The translations under genes were made by a program, and so were the position numbers. The notes beneath the pieces are model-generated. The model made no database searches. It was not told where the DNA came from and was given only the letters and a program-made list of their open reading frames with translations. Below are positions 32,771 through 42,030 of a stretch of DNA of 64,000 nt, one piece after another. Source of the DNA: a bacterium (lineage in GTDB: Bacteria > Desulfobacterota > JAPLJL01); assembly GCA_028713675.1 (NCBI GenBank), contig JAQTNV010000005.1, positions 1-64,000 on the forward strand. The letters run 5' to 3'. Each line of letters begins with the position of its first letter. Positions within the stretch are counted from its first letter, which is position 1.

Positions 32771-34216
32771 TTATCTTTTATTTTTTTTCGAGCCTTTTTT
32801 TCCTTTCGGGCTCTTCTTAACAGGTTTAGCTTTGACCGCTCTTTTCACGGCCGCGGCGAGTTCGCTTTTCTTGACCTCAGGAAGTTTTCCCAGGATCGCT
32901 TTCGCGCAGATCATGGCCGAATCCGAAGCGCATTCCATCCCCGGTGTGGTCCGGGAATTGACAGAATCCCCGGCGAAATACAGGCCTTCGATCTCCGGGG
33001 ATTTGGGACCTGGTTTAAAGATCCCGTCCCGTCCCGGGGTGCGGGCCGGCTCCTCCCAGCGGAAATAGGGCCGGATCCAAATCACCTTTTTCTGCCAGCT
33101 TGGATACAACTTCTCCAGGTCGTCCTTCATTTCCTGAATCTTCCTTAATACCAACCCCCGGTCCTCACCCAGTTCATATTCACAGATGCAGGAGCATTCC
33201 AGCAGGTGCTCCCCCTTGGGAGACAAGGTCGGGCACAAATTGCTGCTGATGAAAATGGTCGTGGGATAGCCAAGGGTGGGCAGGTCGGCCATGACGAATA
33301 TTTTCTCGGTGAAAAGGGGCTTTTTTAAGCCGACCATGAATCCCAGATTTGCGGTCAATTTATTCAAATGTTTGGCTTTCTTCACAAATTCCGGAGAAAA
33401 CATTTTTTCGGATATCAAATTCAGGACGTTCCAGATGGGAATAGCGGAAACCACCAGAGGCGCCTCGACCGTGAAAACTTCGCCAATCGGATAATCCTGC
33501 ATTACATCGTGCTTGGCCTCCCGCTCCACCCGAACCCCCACGACCCGGCGGTTTTCTACCAGAATTTCCGCCACCGGGGCCTCGGTCATGATCACTCCGC
33601 CGCATTCCTTGATTACCTGGGAAATCGTCCGGGAATAGTCGCCGATCCCATGAGCGGCCTGGAACCCGGCAAGGGTGGTTCGGCCCGCGGTTCTCAACGC
33701 CTCGATTACGCTGGAGGCCGCTTGGTCTTCAATTTTCGGAATGGTATTCCAAATCGCGCCGACCAAATTTATCATGTACCAATTTTCGGGATTCTTGACC
33801 AACGGGCGAAACAACTCCGCCCCGGAGATGGCATCATACTTCTCCATGTCTTCCGGAGTAGCTTCCTGCATTATTTTAAGAACCCGTTCAGTTTCCTCCA
33901 GGTTGAGCTTCGGCACTATATCGAAGGCCTTTTCAAATTTCCCGTTCCGCCACATAAGATAATCCTCAAAAAAACCCCGTTCCGGGATTTGCTGGCCCAC
34001 CGACTGGACCAAAGTATCCAAATACCCATCCTGAATGCCGGCATGCTCGCCGATATTCAAGGTATGGCCCTGGTATTTGTAGGAAGAAGCCCGGCCTCCG
34101 ATCAACTTGGTCCGCTCGAGGAGAAGCACCTTCTTCCCGGCCCGGGATAAAAGGGCCGCGACCCCGCAGCCGGCAATCCCGGCACCGATAATAACCGCAT
34201 CATATTTTTGCGCCAT
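32771..34216 (-). CDS. CrtI-like NAD(P)/FAD-dependent oxidoreductase 3
   Basis: 481 residues. The second ATG (34216) has AGAGGGG at a good distance, so it is preferred to the one at 34222. N-terminal FAD fold AVIIGAGIAGCGVAALLSRA, LERTKLIGGRASSYKYQGH, C-terminal LYFAGDSVNSRTTPGMEC. It differs from its two paralogues by a Lys-rich tail of about 30 residues (KAKPVKKSPKGKKGSKKNKR) that may bind acidic surfaces or nucleic acid, or may be disordered. First gene of the triplet; a TRAP receptor gene lies 86 bases upstream. Confidence 0.88.
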   Translation of the reverse strand: MAQKYDAVIIGAGIAGCGVAALLSRAGKKVLLLERTKLIGGRASSYKYQGHTLNIGEHAGIQDGYLDTLVQSVGQQIPERGFFEDYLMWRNGKFEKAFDIVPKLNLEETERVLKIMQEATPEDMEKYDAISGAELFRPLVKNPENWYMINLVGAIWNTIPKIEDQAASSVIEALRTAGRTTLAGFQAAHGIGDYSRTISQVIKECGGVIMTEAPVAEILVENRRVVGVRVEREAKHDVMQDYPIGEVFTVEAPLVVSAIPIWNVLNLISEKMFSPEFVKKAKHLNKLTANLGFMVGLKKPLFTEKIFVMADLPTLGYPTTIFISSNLCPTLSPKGEHLLECSCICEYELGEDRGLVLRKIQEMKDDLEKLYPSWQKKVIWIRPYFRWEEPARTPGRDGIFKPGPKSPEIEGLYFAGDSVNSRTTPGMECASDSAMICAKAILGKLPEVKKSELAAAVKRAVKAKPVKKSPKGKKGSKKNKR

Positions 34217-34308
34217 GGCCATTCCCCTCTTTGCTAAATCAGAAATCCCTTGTTTGTTTTCTTCGATTTTTCTAACTACCTAGCCACCTGACAACCGAGC
34301 CATTTTAA

Positions 34309-35352
34309 TTATTTTGCTGCTTTCTCCTGACGGTACTGGGCCAGGGTGTTCAAAATCCCGGAGATCAGCCAGGACGGGTAATACTGGTCGATAAATTTGT
34401 TGTAGAGAGGCAAGGCCCGTTTTTTCATTTCGTCAATAATCGGCTGGGCCTTGTCCGGCGGGATCTGGGTCAAACCCCGTTTGAGGAGCGAGTTATAGGT
34501 ATCCTTTTCCATCCTCCGGATTTCCTGTTTCATATTCGGCTCGTATTTTTTCATGGAATCAAAAAGAGCCGTTTTGTAGGCCGGGGGCATTTTATCAACG
34601 AAGGCCTTGTCGATCACCAGCCCGGCTACGGAATAAGAGATCGGCTGGTTCAGGACATACTTTACGTGGGTATTCCACTGGAGTCCGACCATGGCGAAAA
34701 AGGGAGCGAAGGTGCCGGTGATCAGGCCGGTCTGCAGGCCGGTCAGGGTTTCGGAGATATGCAGGGGAACCAGGTTATCAAACCCCACCGCTTTTTCCGA
34801 TTCGGCGAAAAGCTGGTCACCGGTGAAGGAAACCATTTTCACCTTCCGGATATCCTCGAAATTATTAACGGGGTCCTTGAAAAAATAGTAGCCGAAACCG
34901 GTATCATACCAGCCCACCAGGTATGCTCCTTTTTCCTCGAAGAGACGGTCGAAGGCGGGCCGCATCTTGTCCATGACCACGTAATCAATTTCGTCATAGT
35001 CATTGAAAAGGAAAGGCAGCTCGATGACCTTGGAGGCCGGGCAGAGCTGGCCCAGCCCCAGAAGGGTCATCCCGCCGCCCTGCAGCTGTCCGATTCTCAT
35101 CTTCCGGACGATATCCGTTTCGTCGCCCATGACGGCGCCGTAGTAGATGATCACCTTGACCTTGTCGTTCGTCTTCTCCGAGAGATCTTTCTTAAAGTTC
35201 TGGAACATCTCCGCCATCGATCCCATCTCCGGGACGATCGTGGCGATCTTGATCACATATTCCGTCCCGTTTTTTTTCTCTTCGGCTGAGGCCATTCCCA
35301 CCCCGACGAAGAGAAAAAACAACACCATCGCCAAAACTACCTTTTTCATCAT
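34309..35352 (-). CDS. TRAP transporter solute receptor, DctP type
   Basis: 347 residues with a signal peptide (about 1-23). DctP/TRAP fold: MAEMFQNFKKDLSEKTNDKVKV (about 47-68), QLQGGGMTLLGLGQL (about 90-104), DPVNNFEDIRKVKMV (about 165-179), the ligand-site region LQTGLITGTFAPFFAM (about 215-230). These receptors bind carboxylates, often aromatic or lipid-like acids. No dctQ or dctM membrane subunits lie in the window, so it must use a distant permease or act alone. It lies between the SDR gene and the oxidoreductase triplet. A GATC-type palindrome lies upstream at 35435-35452. Confidence 0.85.
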   Translation of the reverse strand: MMKKVVLAMVLFFLFVGVGMASAEEKKNGTEYVIKIATIVPEMGSMAEMFQNFKKDLSEKTNDKVKVIIYYGAVMGDETDIVRKMRIGQLQGGGMTLLGLGQLCPASKVIELPFLFNDYDEIDYVVMDKMRPAFDRLFEEKGAYLVGWYDTGFGYYFFKDPVNNFEDIRKVKMVSFTGDQLFAESEKAVGFDNLVPLHISETLTGLQTGLITGTFAPFFAMVGLQWNTHVKYVLNQPISYSVAGLVIDKAFVDKMPPAYKTALFDSMKKYEPNMKQEIRRMEKDTYNSLLKRGLTQIPPDKAQPIIDEMKKRALPLYNKFIDQYYPSWLISGILNTLAQYRQEKAAK

Positions 35353-35434
35353 CCTCCCCCTCTCCTGATTAAATGGTTTCCCCCGAAACCCATAAAACCA
35401 GTTGACCTGATTGATGTGTTTATCAGCCTAAAAC

Positions 35435-35452
35435 GATCTGGTCTGACCGATC
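35435..35452 (-). promoter_or_regulatory. Palindrome upstream of the TRAP receptor gene (candidate operator)
   Basis: GATCTGGTCTGACCGATC, two arms GATC-GGTC / GACC-GATC with a one-base bulge, 83 bases before the TRAP receptor start. It contains a GGTC...GACC core but differs in arrangement from the regulon operator. A second short inverted repeat, CTGAT/ATCAG, lies at 35407-35426. Both are weak evidence for a promoter-proximal control site. Confidence 0.35.
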
Positions 35453-35559
35453 TCCTTTCTCCCCCGGTTAAATAATTACGCCGGATTTGATCGAATATCT
35501 TTAATTGTTTTTTTCGTTTTTCATTCCGCAGGCGTCAATTTACATTCGGCAATTCTTTT

Positions 35560-36363
35560 TTATTCCCCTTTCAGCGGCTGACCGCCGTCCACGAAAATCG
35601 TCTGCCCGTTGATGTTCCTGGCCTCATCCGAGGCCAGGAAAGCCACCATGTGGCCGATGTCCTCATCCGTGACCTCCCGACCGAAAAGGCTGCAGTTTTC
35701 AAACCATGAGTTCATCATGGTTTCCTTCAGCTCCGCATCCATCGCGGTCTTGAAAACCGACTCCATCAGGTAGGTTTTTACCGCCCCCGGGCCGACGCAG
35801 TTGACGTTGATGTTATAGGTAGACACGTCCTTGGCCAGGGCCAGGGTCAGGTTGTGGATGGCCGCCTTGCAGGTCCCGTAGGCCGACTGGCCCCGGAGCC
35901 CCTGCCTTCCCTGAATGGATCCCATATTGATAATCTTGCCGTAAAGCCGGCCGATCATTTCCGGGATGACGTACTTGCAGCAGAGAAAGGTCCCGGTCAG
36001 ATCCACCGCCAGGATGGATTCCCATTCCTCTCGGGAATACTCATACATCGGTTTAAGGTTCAGAACGATTCCGGCGTTATTGACCAGAATATCAATCTGC
36101 CCGAATTCCGCAACGGTTTTTTCCACCATGCGCTGGACATCTTCTTCTTTGGTGACATCCGTCGGGACCGGGAGGGCCTTCCGGCCCAGGGCCCTGATCT
36201 CCTCGGCCACCGAATAGATGGTCCCGGGCGCCCAATCCAGCTTCTGGGTGGAGCGGGAAGCGACGACAATATGGGCCCCTTCTTTCGCCAGCACCAGTGC
36301 GATGCCCCGGCCGATGCCCCGGCTGGCGCCGGTCACGATCGCGATCTTATCCTTGAGTCTCAT
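35560..36363 (-). CDS. Short-chain dehydrogenase/reductase
   Basis: 267 residues, classical SDR. NAD(P)-binding TGASRGIGRG (about 12-21), NNAG (about 91-94), catalytic Ser in NMGSIQG (about 145-151), YGTCK active-site Tyr/Lys (about 162-166), and the C-terminal IFVDGGQ. It oxidises or reduces a hydroxy/keto group; in CoA-ester pathways this is typically a 3-hydroxyacyl-CoA or hydroxysteroid-like step. The strong AGGAGG RBS and position next to etfB place it in the island operon. Confidence 0.9.
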   Translation of the reverse strand: MRLKDKIAIVTGASRGIGRGIALVLAKEGAHIVVASRSTQKLDWAPGTIYSVAEEIRALGRKALPVPTDVTKEEDVQRMVEKTVAEFGQIDILVNNAGIVLNLKPMYEYSREEWESILAVDLTGTFLCCKYVIPEMIGRLYGKIINMGSIQGRQGLRGQSAYGTCKAAIHNLTLALAKDVSTYNINVNCVGPGAVKTYLMESVFKTAMDAELKETMMNSWFENCSLFGREVTDEDIGHMVAFLASDEARNINGQTIFVDGGQPLKGE

Positions 36364-36397
36364 TTCTTCATCCTCCTGATTTGCAAAAGATTCATTT

Positions 36398-37297
36398 TCA
36401 ATTTTTTGCCCCGGTCACGATTAATCCCTTTTCTTTCAAAAACTTGATGATTTCATCGGCCACCTGTTCGGGCTTGCCCTTGACGAAATCGCTTCCGCCC
36501 TTTTTCTTGTCCTGGGTGATGCCGCCGGAAAGGAGCAGGCTGATCTTCTGGTCCGCCGACATGCTGGAGTCGGGGGCCTGGATTTTCTTCGGCCGCGGCC
36601 TCGGCGGCTCCAGGGCCTGTAGCCGGGTCCGGGCCTCGAGCTCAGAGGGTTTCAACCCCAGGTCGGCCAATTCCCAGACCGGGATGGCCCTCCGGTCCGA
36701 AATCATCAGGGCATTGACCGAAACGTAACGGGGCTCCGGGATCAGGTGATCAACGGCCAGCACCGCCGGCCGGGGGCATTCCAGGATCTCCCGGTCTCCT
36801 TTTTCCAGGCGCCTCTGAACCTGGAGAAGATCCTGGTCCCTGATTTCGGTTCTGACTACCCGGGTGACCGCGGGGATACCCAGTAATTCCGCCAGGATCA
36901 CGGCGGATTGGGCGCTGTTCGGATTCCAGTTTCGATTTCCGCAGAAGATGAGCCCGTAATCCAATTTCCGGGCCGCTTTCTCCCAGACCCGGGCCACGGT
37001 GAACGCATCCTGGTAAGCGGAATCCTCCATCTCGATCCGGAACGCCCGTTCCACTCCCCGGGCCAGGCAATAACCCAGGGCCCGGTCCTGCTTCCTGGAC
37101 CCGGTGGTAACCGCGGTTACCCTTCCCGAGCCCAGCGCCTCCCTGATTCTCACCGCTTCCTCCAGCGCGGCCCGGTCATCCGGAGCCATTCTCCAGACCG
37201 GATCCCGCTCTTCCTGGATCAATCCCCGGCCTTCGGGGGCCGGCTTCAGGGAGACATTGACATCCAGCCCGCTTTTGATGAAAACGATAATTTCCAT
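36398..37297 (-). CDS. etfB: Electron transfer flavoprotein beta subunit
   Basis: 299 residues. EtfB fold: MEIIVFIKSGLDVNV at the N-terminus, AALEEAVRIREAL (about 43-55), the AMP/FAD-binding region VTAVTTGSRKQDRALGYCLA (about 60-79), and DYGLIFCGNRNWNPNSAQ. The C-terminus is about 50 residues longer than the mitochondrial-type subunit, with a Pro/Lys-rich linker (EPPRPRPKKIQAP) and a helix. With EtfA it takes electrons from acyl-CoA dehydrogenases. It is the third gene of the etfA-etfD-etfB order, so the Etf subunits flank their membrane partner. Confidence 0.9.
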   Translation of the reverse strand: MEIIVFIKSGLDVNVSLKPAPEGRGLIQEERDPVWRMAPDDRAALEEAVRIREALGSGRVTAVTTGSRKQDRALGYCLARGVERAFRIEMEDSAYQDAFTVARVWEKAARKLDYGLIFCGNRNWNPNSAQSAVILAELLGIPAVTRVVRTEIRDQDLLQVQRRLEKGDREILECPRPAVLAVDHLIPEPRYVSVNALMISDRRAIPVWELADLGLKPSELEARTRLQALEPPRPRPKKIQAPDSSMSADQKISLLLSGGITQDKKKGGSDFVKGKPEQVADEIIKFLKEKGLIVTGAKN

Positions 37298-37314
37298 TTG
37301 CGATCTTTTGCCGG

Positions 37315-39312
37315 TTACTGGTTACCCGCTCCCGGCGGCCTTCTCTCCACCGTCACGCTGTCGAGAATCTCGGCGATATCCCTGACCCGAACCTGCCCGG
37401 AAAGATTCTTGAAGGTGATCGCCATGTCCAGCATCAGCTTGCAGTACGGGCAGGCCGTGGCCACGGTTTCCGCCCCGGAGGCCAGGACCTCTTCGAAGCG
37501 CCTGTTATTGATGCCTTCGCCGTACTGGGGATCGAGAAGGATCTGCCCCCCTCCCCCCCCGCAGCAGAAAGCCGCGCCCCGGTTTTTCCCGAGTTCCAGG
37601 AGGTCCACGCCGGGGATCGACCTCAGGATCTCCCGCGGCGGTTCGAAAACCCGGTTATAGCGCCCCAGGTAACAGGGATCGTGAAAAGTGATTTTTTTCT
37701 CCCACGCCGGGCTGATCTCCAGCTTTTTCTCTTCCAAAAGGCGGGAGAAATATTCCGCATGATGAACCACCTCGTAATTCCCTCCCCAGCGCGGATATTC
37801 GTTCTTTAAAACATTCAGCCCGTGGGGACAATGGACCAGGATCCGGCGGAACCGGTATTTTTTCAGGGTCTCGATATTCTGCCGGGCCAGTTTCTCGAAA
37901 AGCCCCTCCTCCCCAAGCCTCCGGGCGAAGTCGCCGCAGCAGCCCTCCCGGTCTCCCAGGATGGCAAAATCCACGCCCGCCTTTTTCAGCAGGCGCGCCA
38001 CGGCCAGGCTGACTTCCTGCCCCTGGGGATCATAAGACCCGGCGCAACCCACCCAATAGAGAACGTCGGTCTCCTCTTTTTCCTGCAGAACCCGGATATT
38101 TTCGTCCCGGGCCCAGAAGGCCCTCTCCCGGGCCGCGTACCCCCAGGGATTCCGGTAATAAAGGATATTTTCCAGACCTTTGGGGGCGTTGCCTTTTATT
38201 TTTCCGGAATGGACCAGGTGGCGCCGGAGATCCACGATCCGGTCGAGATGATTGATCAGGACCGGGCAGGCCTCCTCGCAGGCGGCGCAGGTGGTACAGT
38301 TCCAGGCTTCGGCTTCCTCGATCTTTTCCCAGGGAGAGGAGTCCCCGGATTTATCGTGATCCAGCACCTCCCGAATGTTCCTGATCAGTTTCAGGGGGGA
38401 AAGCGGTTTCTCGGTGTTAAAAGCCGGGCAGTTATTTTCGCAGCGGCCGCAACCGGTGCAGGCTTCGAGATCCAGAAGCTGTTTCCAGGAAAATTCCTTG
38501 ATCCGGCCCGCTCCGAGCGCCGGGGACAAGCCCAGCCGCGGCACCGGGCGGAGGGCGCCCAGGGGCCGTTTTTTAAGCAGGACATTAACCGGGGTGAAGA
38601 GGAGATGGGTAAACCGCAGAGAAGGAAGAGCGGTGAAAAATAAAAGCACCGTCACGATATGGAAAATCCACAGTCCCCGATGGAGATAATCCCAGTTGGT
38701 TTCCGCGGGCAGGATCCAGCCCATCAGGCGGCCCAGGGCAAAACCTCCCGGAGAAAAAATCTCGAAGGACGGCATGTCCCGGGCGGCAATCCGGGCGGCC
38801 TCAGCCAGGAAGCCGGTAAAAGCCATCAGAAACAATAGCGAAAGCACATAAACATCCCCGGAACGTTTTTCCAGGTTGGGGGGGCGCAGGAAATACCTGC
38901 GGATAATCGCGAGGGAAATGCCGAATAAAAACAGAAGGCCGGAAAGATCGCCGAGCAGTGAATAGGCCTCGTAAACCCGGCCGTAAAGAAAATGCAGGGG
39001 GGTGTATTTTTCCACCATCATGATCAGGGTGGTAGCGAAAAGCCCGAGAAAGCCCCAGAAGATGGAAAGATGCATTACCGCCGAAAAAGGATCTGCAAAC
39101 AGTTTCTGCTGGAGGACCGCGAAACCGAGGAAGTTCTGGATCCGCTCTTCCCAGGACAACCGGTCCGGGTCCGCCTCGCCCCGGAGCCAGCTCCGCAGGT
39201 GAGCCCAGAACCCGTAGGCGGCAATGGCCAGGGAAACGGCCACGGCCGCGTACATCGCCGCCACTATCGGTTTCGGGATATTCCAGAGAATCTGCCGGGT
39301 GATCTCGTTCAT
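37315..39312 (-). CDS. Membrane Fe-S Etf:quinone oxidoreductase-like protein (EtfD/HdrD-type)
   Basis: 665 residues. About six N-terminal TM helices resembling a NarI/heme b membrane domain (residues 15-250), two 4Fe-4S ferredoxin motifs CTGCGRCENNCP (about 285-296) and CTTCAACEEACP (about 338-349), and two CCG-type cysteine-rich domains (GCAGSYDPQ; CCGGGGGQILL near 583; CPYCKLML). This layout is the HdrDE-like/EtfD type that moves electrons from Etf to menaquinone. It overlaps etfA by 4 bases (ATGA). Its presence with EtfAB means the island carries its own route for low-potential dehydrogenation electrons to the quinone pool. Confidence 0.9.
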   Translation of the reverse strand: MNEITRQILWNIPKPIVAAMYAAVAVSLAIAAYGFWAHLRSWLRGEADPDRLSWEERIQNFLGFAVLQQKLFADPFSAVMHLSIFWGFLGLFATTLIMMVEKYTPLHFLYGRVYEAYSLLGDLSGLLFLFGISLAIIRRYFLRPPNLEKRSGDVYVLSLLFLMAFTGFLAEAARIAARDMPSFEIFSPGGFALGRLMGWILPAETNWDYLHRGLWIFHIVTVLLFFTALPSLRFTHLLFTPVNVLLKKRPLGALRPVPRLGLSPALGAGRIKEFSWKQLLDLEACTGCGRCENNCPAFNTEKPLSPLKLIRNIREVLDHDKSGDSSPWEKIEEAEAWNCTTCAACEEACPVLINHLDRIVDLRRHLVHSGKIKGNAPKGLENILYYRNPWGYAARERAFWARDENIRVLQEKEETDVLYWVGCAGSYDPQGQEVSLAVARLLKKAGVDFAILGDREGCCGDFARRLGEEGLFEKLARQNIETLKKYRFRRILVHCPHGLNVLKNEYPRWGGNYEVVHHAEYFSRLLEEKKLEISPAWEKKITFHDPCYLGRYNRVFEPPREILRSIPGVDLLELGKNRGAAFCCGGGGGQILLDPQYGEGINNRRFEEVLASGAETVATACPYCKLMLDMAITFKNLSGQVRVRDIAEILDSVTVERRPPGAGNQ

Positions 39313-40325
39313 TTGGATTTACCGGCCAGTCCCTCGAGTTTCTTTACCAGGATCGGAAGCACCTCGTGCAGATCCGCGCAAACCTTGAGCTGGGCGGTTT
39401 TGAAAATCGGAGCGTTGGGGTCGGAATTAATGGCCACGATGGTTTCCGATCCTTTCGCCCCGATAATGTGGTGGCTCGCCCCCGAGATCCCGATGGCCAG
39501 GTAAAGCCTGGGGGCCACCGTTTTCCCGGTCTGGCCGACCTGCCGCTCAAAAGGAATCCAGCGGTTGTCCACCGCGACCCGGGTCCCCCCCACCGCCGCC
39601 CCCAGGAGATCCGCCAGCTGTTCGATGATTTTAAAACCTTCCGGTCCCCCCACCCCGCGCCCGCCGGAGACAATCCGGTCGGCTTCCACCAGGTCAATCA
39701 GGCGGGGATCCCCGGGCTGGTATTCCACCAGCCGGGTCCGGCCGGGAGAAAGCACCGGATCTATTTTCACCACTTCGGGAGTTTTAGATTTCTTGGGTTT
39801 TTCCACTCCGGCGGCCCCGGGGCGCATGGTCACGATCCGGAGCGGACCATCCAGAAGCAACCGGACGTAAATCTGGTCCCCGAACCCGGGGCAGACCGCC
39901 TCGAGTTCCCCGGCGGGACCGGGTTTGAAAATGACGCAGTCGCTCGCCAGCGGAGCCCCGGTCCGGGCGGCCAGCCGGGAAGCCAGGTCCTGACCGTTGG
40001 CGGTGGCGGGCAGAATGATGATCCCGGGGGAATACCGGCTGATCAGGCCGGCGACCACCGGGAGATATAAATCGGAAAGATAGCGTTCCAGGAGCGGGTG
40101 CTGCGCCAGGTACACCCGGTCGGCCCCATGCTGCCCAAGACGGGCAACCAGGTTTTCCACCTGATGGCCGAGCAGCAGAACCTCCACCTGCGCCCGGAGC
40201 TTGTCGGCCAGCTGCCGGGCGTCCCCCAGCATTTCCAGGGTGATCTCGAGGAGTTCCCCGTCGCGATGCTCGGCCACAACCCAGATGTTGCAGGAAGACT
40301 GAGCGGTTGCCTGATCAGTTTCCAT
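39309..40325 (-). CDS. etfA: Electron transfer flavoprotein alpha subunit
   Basis: 338 residues. The C-terminal FAD domain is conserved: SGGRGVGGPEGF (about 218-229), AVGGTRVAVDNRWIPFERQV, GQTGKTVAPRLYLAIGISGA (about 265-284), HHIIGAKGSETIVAINSDPN. The N-terminal domain is typical (ICNVWVVAEHRDGELLEITLE-like start). It forms the EtfAB heterodimer with the protein at 36398. The gene before it, a CoA ligase, ends 48 bases upstream on the same strand. A Trp or His at the usual reducing positions was not examined. Confident family call. Confidence 0.9.
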   Translation of the reverse strand: METDQATAQSSCNIWVVAEHRDGELLEITLEMLGDARQLADKLRAQVEVLLLGHQVENLVARLGQHGADRVYLAQHPLLERYLSDLYLPVVAGLISRYSPGIIILPATANGQDLASRLAARTGAPLASDCVIFKPGPAGELEAVCPGFGDQIYVRLLLDGPLRIVTMRPGAAGVEKPKKSKTPEVVKIDPVLSPGRTRLVEYQPGDPRLIDLVEADRIVSGGRGVGGPEGFKIIEQLADLLGAAVGGTRVAVDNRWIPFERQVGQTGKTVAPRLYLAIGISGASHHIIGAKGSETIVAINSDPNAPIFKTAQLKVCADLHEVLPILVKKLEGLAGKSK

Positions 40326-40373
40326 TAATTGGTTCTTTTAAACCGTGAACCTTTGATCTCTTAAACCTCTGAT

Positions 40374-41981
40374 CTAGGATTTTTTCGCCTGCAATATTTC
40401 CAGGAGCTTATGTTTTTGGACCTTTCCCGTCGCGGTCAGCGGCAATTCCTCTTCCTGCATGAATTCGATTATCTCGGGGATCTTGTAGCTCGAAATGTTC
40501 CCTTTGCAGAACTCGCGGATTTCCTCGGGGGTGCATTCCACCCCTTCCTTGGGCACGATCACCACCCCCACCTTTTCCTCCTTGACCGGGTCGGGGATGC
40601 CCAGGACATGGGCATGAATCACCTTGGGATGGGTGGTCAGGTAAGACTCCACCTCCAGGGGGGAAACGTTCAGCCCCCCGGTCTTGATCATTTCCGTGAT
40701 CCTGCTTTTGAAACGGAAGAACCCCTTGGTGTCGATTTTTCCGCGGTCGCCGGTATGAAAAAAACCCTCGGCATCGAAAGTTTCCGCCGGGTCTTTCTTG
40801 TAATAGCCTTTCATCACATTGATGCCCTTGACGCAGATTTCCCCCACCTCCCCGGGCACCACCCTTTCCCCGTTTTCCTGAATGATCTTGAATTCAACCC
40901 CCGGAAAAGGAAGACCCTGGGTCTTGATCCGGGTCTCGGGGGGATCATCGCCCCGCGTGCAGGCGCAGGCCGTGCAGGTTTCGGTCATTCCGTACATGTT
41001 CACCCCGCCGATGCCGTCCTCATGCTTCAGGCCCATGAGCAGGTCCCAGGGACCGGTGCCCTTGTGCAGATGGGAAAGATTGGTATTGGGGTAATCAGGA
41101 TGCTCCATGATCGCCCGCACCGTGTTGGGCCAGGCGTGGAAGGTGGTGCATTTTTCCCTTTCCAGGAGTTTCAAGGCCTCTCCGGGCTCGAAGGTCTCCT
41201 GGAAAACCAGGCAGGCCCCGTGGGTAACCGTGCCCAGGGTCACGTTGCAGCAGCCGGCGCTGAAAAAAAGAGGGAAATAAAGCCAGGCCCGGTCGTTTTC
41301 ATTCAGGACCTGGTGCTCGCCGATCTGGTAGCCGTTCGAAACCAGGGCCTCGTGCACGTGCATCACTCCCTTGGGAAAGGAGGTGGTGCCGGATGTATAG
41401 AGGATCTGGGCCAGGTCCCAGGGCATCACCTCGGCCCGGGATTTTTCCAGGTGGGCGCTGCCGACCGGTTCCCCCAGCCGGCAAAATTCCTCGTAAGCGA
41501 TCGCGCCCCGGGGTTTATCCTGGCCCCAGAAGATGACGTTCTTTAAAAACGGCAGTTTCTCGCTTCGGAAGGTTCCGGGATCGTTATCCTTGATGGCCGG
41601 CAGGATTGACTTGATCTGTTTCGAATAGTCGTTTTTCAGAAAACGATCCACCAGGAAAAAGGTGGAGGCGTCGCAGTGGCGGAGAACGTAGTCGAGTTCC
41701 TTTTCCTGGCTCCAGGTGGAAACCCCGACGAAGATGGCTCCGATGGAGGTGACGGCGAAATACAGGTAGAGCCAGTCAGGGGAATTCCGGAAGAGTACCG
41801 CCACCCGCTCCCCCTTGACTACTCCCAGGGCGATCAGGGCTTTGGCCCTCTTCCCCACCTCCTGCTCAAACTGCCGGTAGGTGATCCGCTGGTCGCGGAA
41901 AACCATCGCTTCCCGGTCGGGAAAGCGCGCGGCGATCTCGTCGATCAGCTGTCCCAGCGTCCGGGATTGGGGCTTATCCAT
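40374..41981 (-). CDS. AMP-forming acyl-CoA ligase 1
   Basis: 535 residues from the ATG at 41981, which has GGAG at good spacing (an ATG at 41996 lacks an RBS). ANL-superfamily motifs: P-loop ILYTSGTTSFPKGVMH (about 200-215), A5 region GMTETCTACAC, A7 motif FFHTGDRGKIDTKGFFRF, and the C-terminal lysine in PLTATGKVQKHKL. It activates a carboxylic acid to its CoA ester via an acyl-AMP; the closest-looking types are medium/long-chain or aromatic acid ligases, and the substrate is not decidable. It lies between the OYE-like gene and etfA. A long inverted repeat lies just upstream. Confidence 0.9.
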   Translation of the reverse strand: MDKPQSRTLGQLIDEIAARFPDREAMVFRDQRITYRQFEQEVGKRAKALIALGVVKGERVAVLFRNSPDWLYLYFAVTSIGAIFVGVSTWSQEKELDYVLRHCDASTFFLVDRFLKNDYSKQIKSILPAIKDNDPGTFRSEKLPFLKNVIFWGQDKPRGAIAYEEFCRLGEPVGSAHLEKSRAEVMPWDLAQILYTSGTTSFPKGVMHVHEALVSNGYQIGEHQVLNENDRAWLYFPLFFSAGCCNVTLGTVTHGACLVFQETFEPGEALKLLEREKCTTFHAWPNTVRAIMEHPDYPNTNLSHLHKGTGPWDLLMGLKHEDGIGGVNMYGMTETCTACACTRGDDPPETRIKTQGLPFPGVEFKIIQENGERVVPGEVGEICVKGINVMKGYYKKDPAETFDAEGFFHTGDRGKIDTKGFFRFKSRITEMIKTGGLNVSPLEVESYLTTHPKVIHAHVLGIPDPVKEEKVGVVIVPKEGVECTPEEIREFCKGNISSYKIPEIIEFMQEEELPLTATGKVQKHKLLEILQAKKS

Positions 41982-42030
41982 CTTATCTTTCTCCATACTT
42001 TTTGAGATTTAAGCGATCAGACAAAAAGAA

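Noticed and set aside
40410-41546. 378-codon + strand frame opposite the CoA-ligase 1 gene
   Set aside because: Shadow of the ligase, whose ANL motifs are intact; no RBS or domain in the opposite frame.
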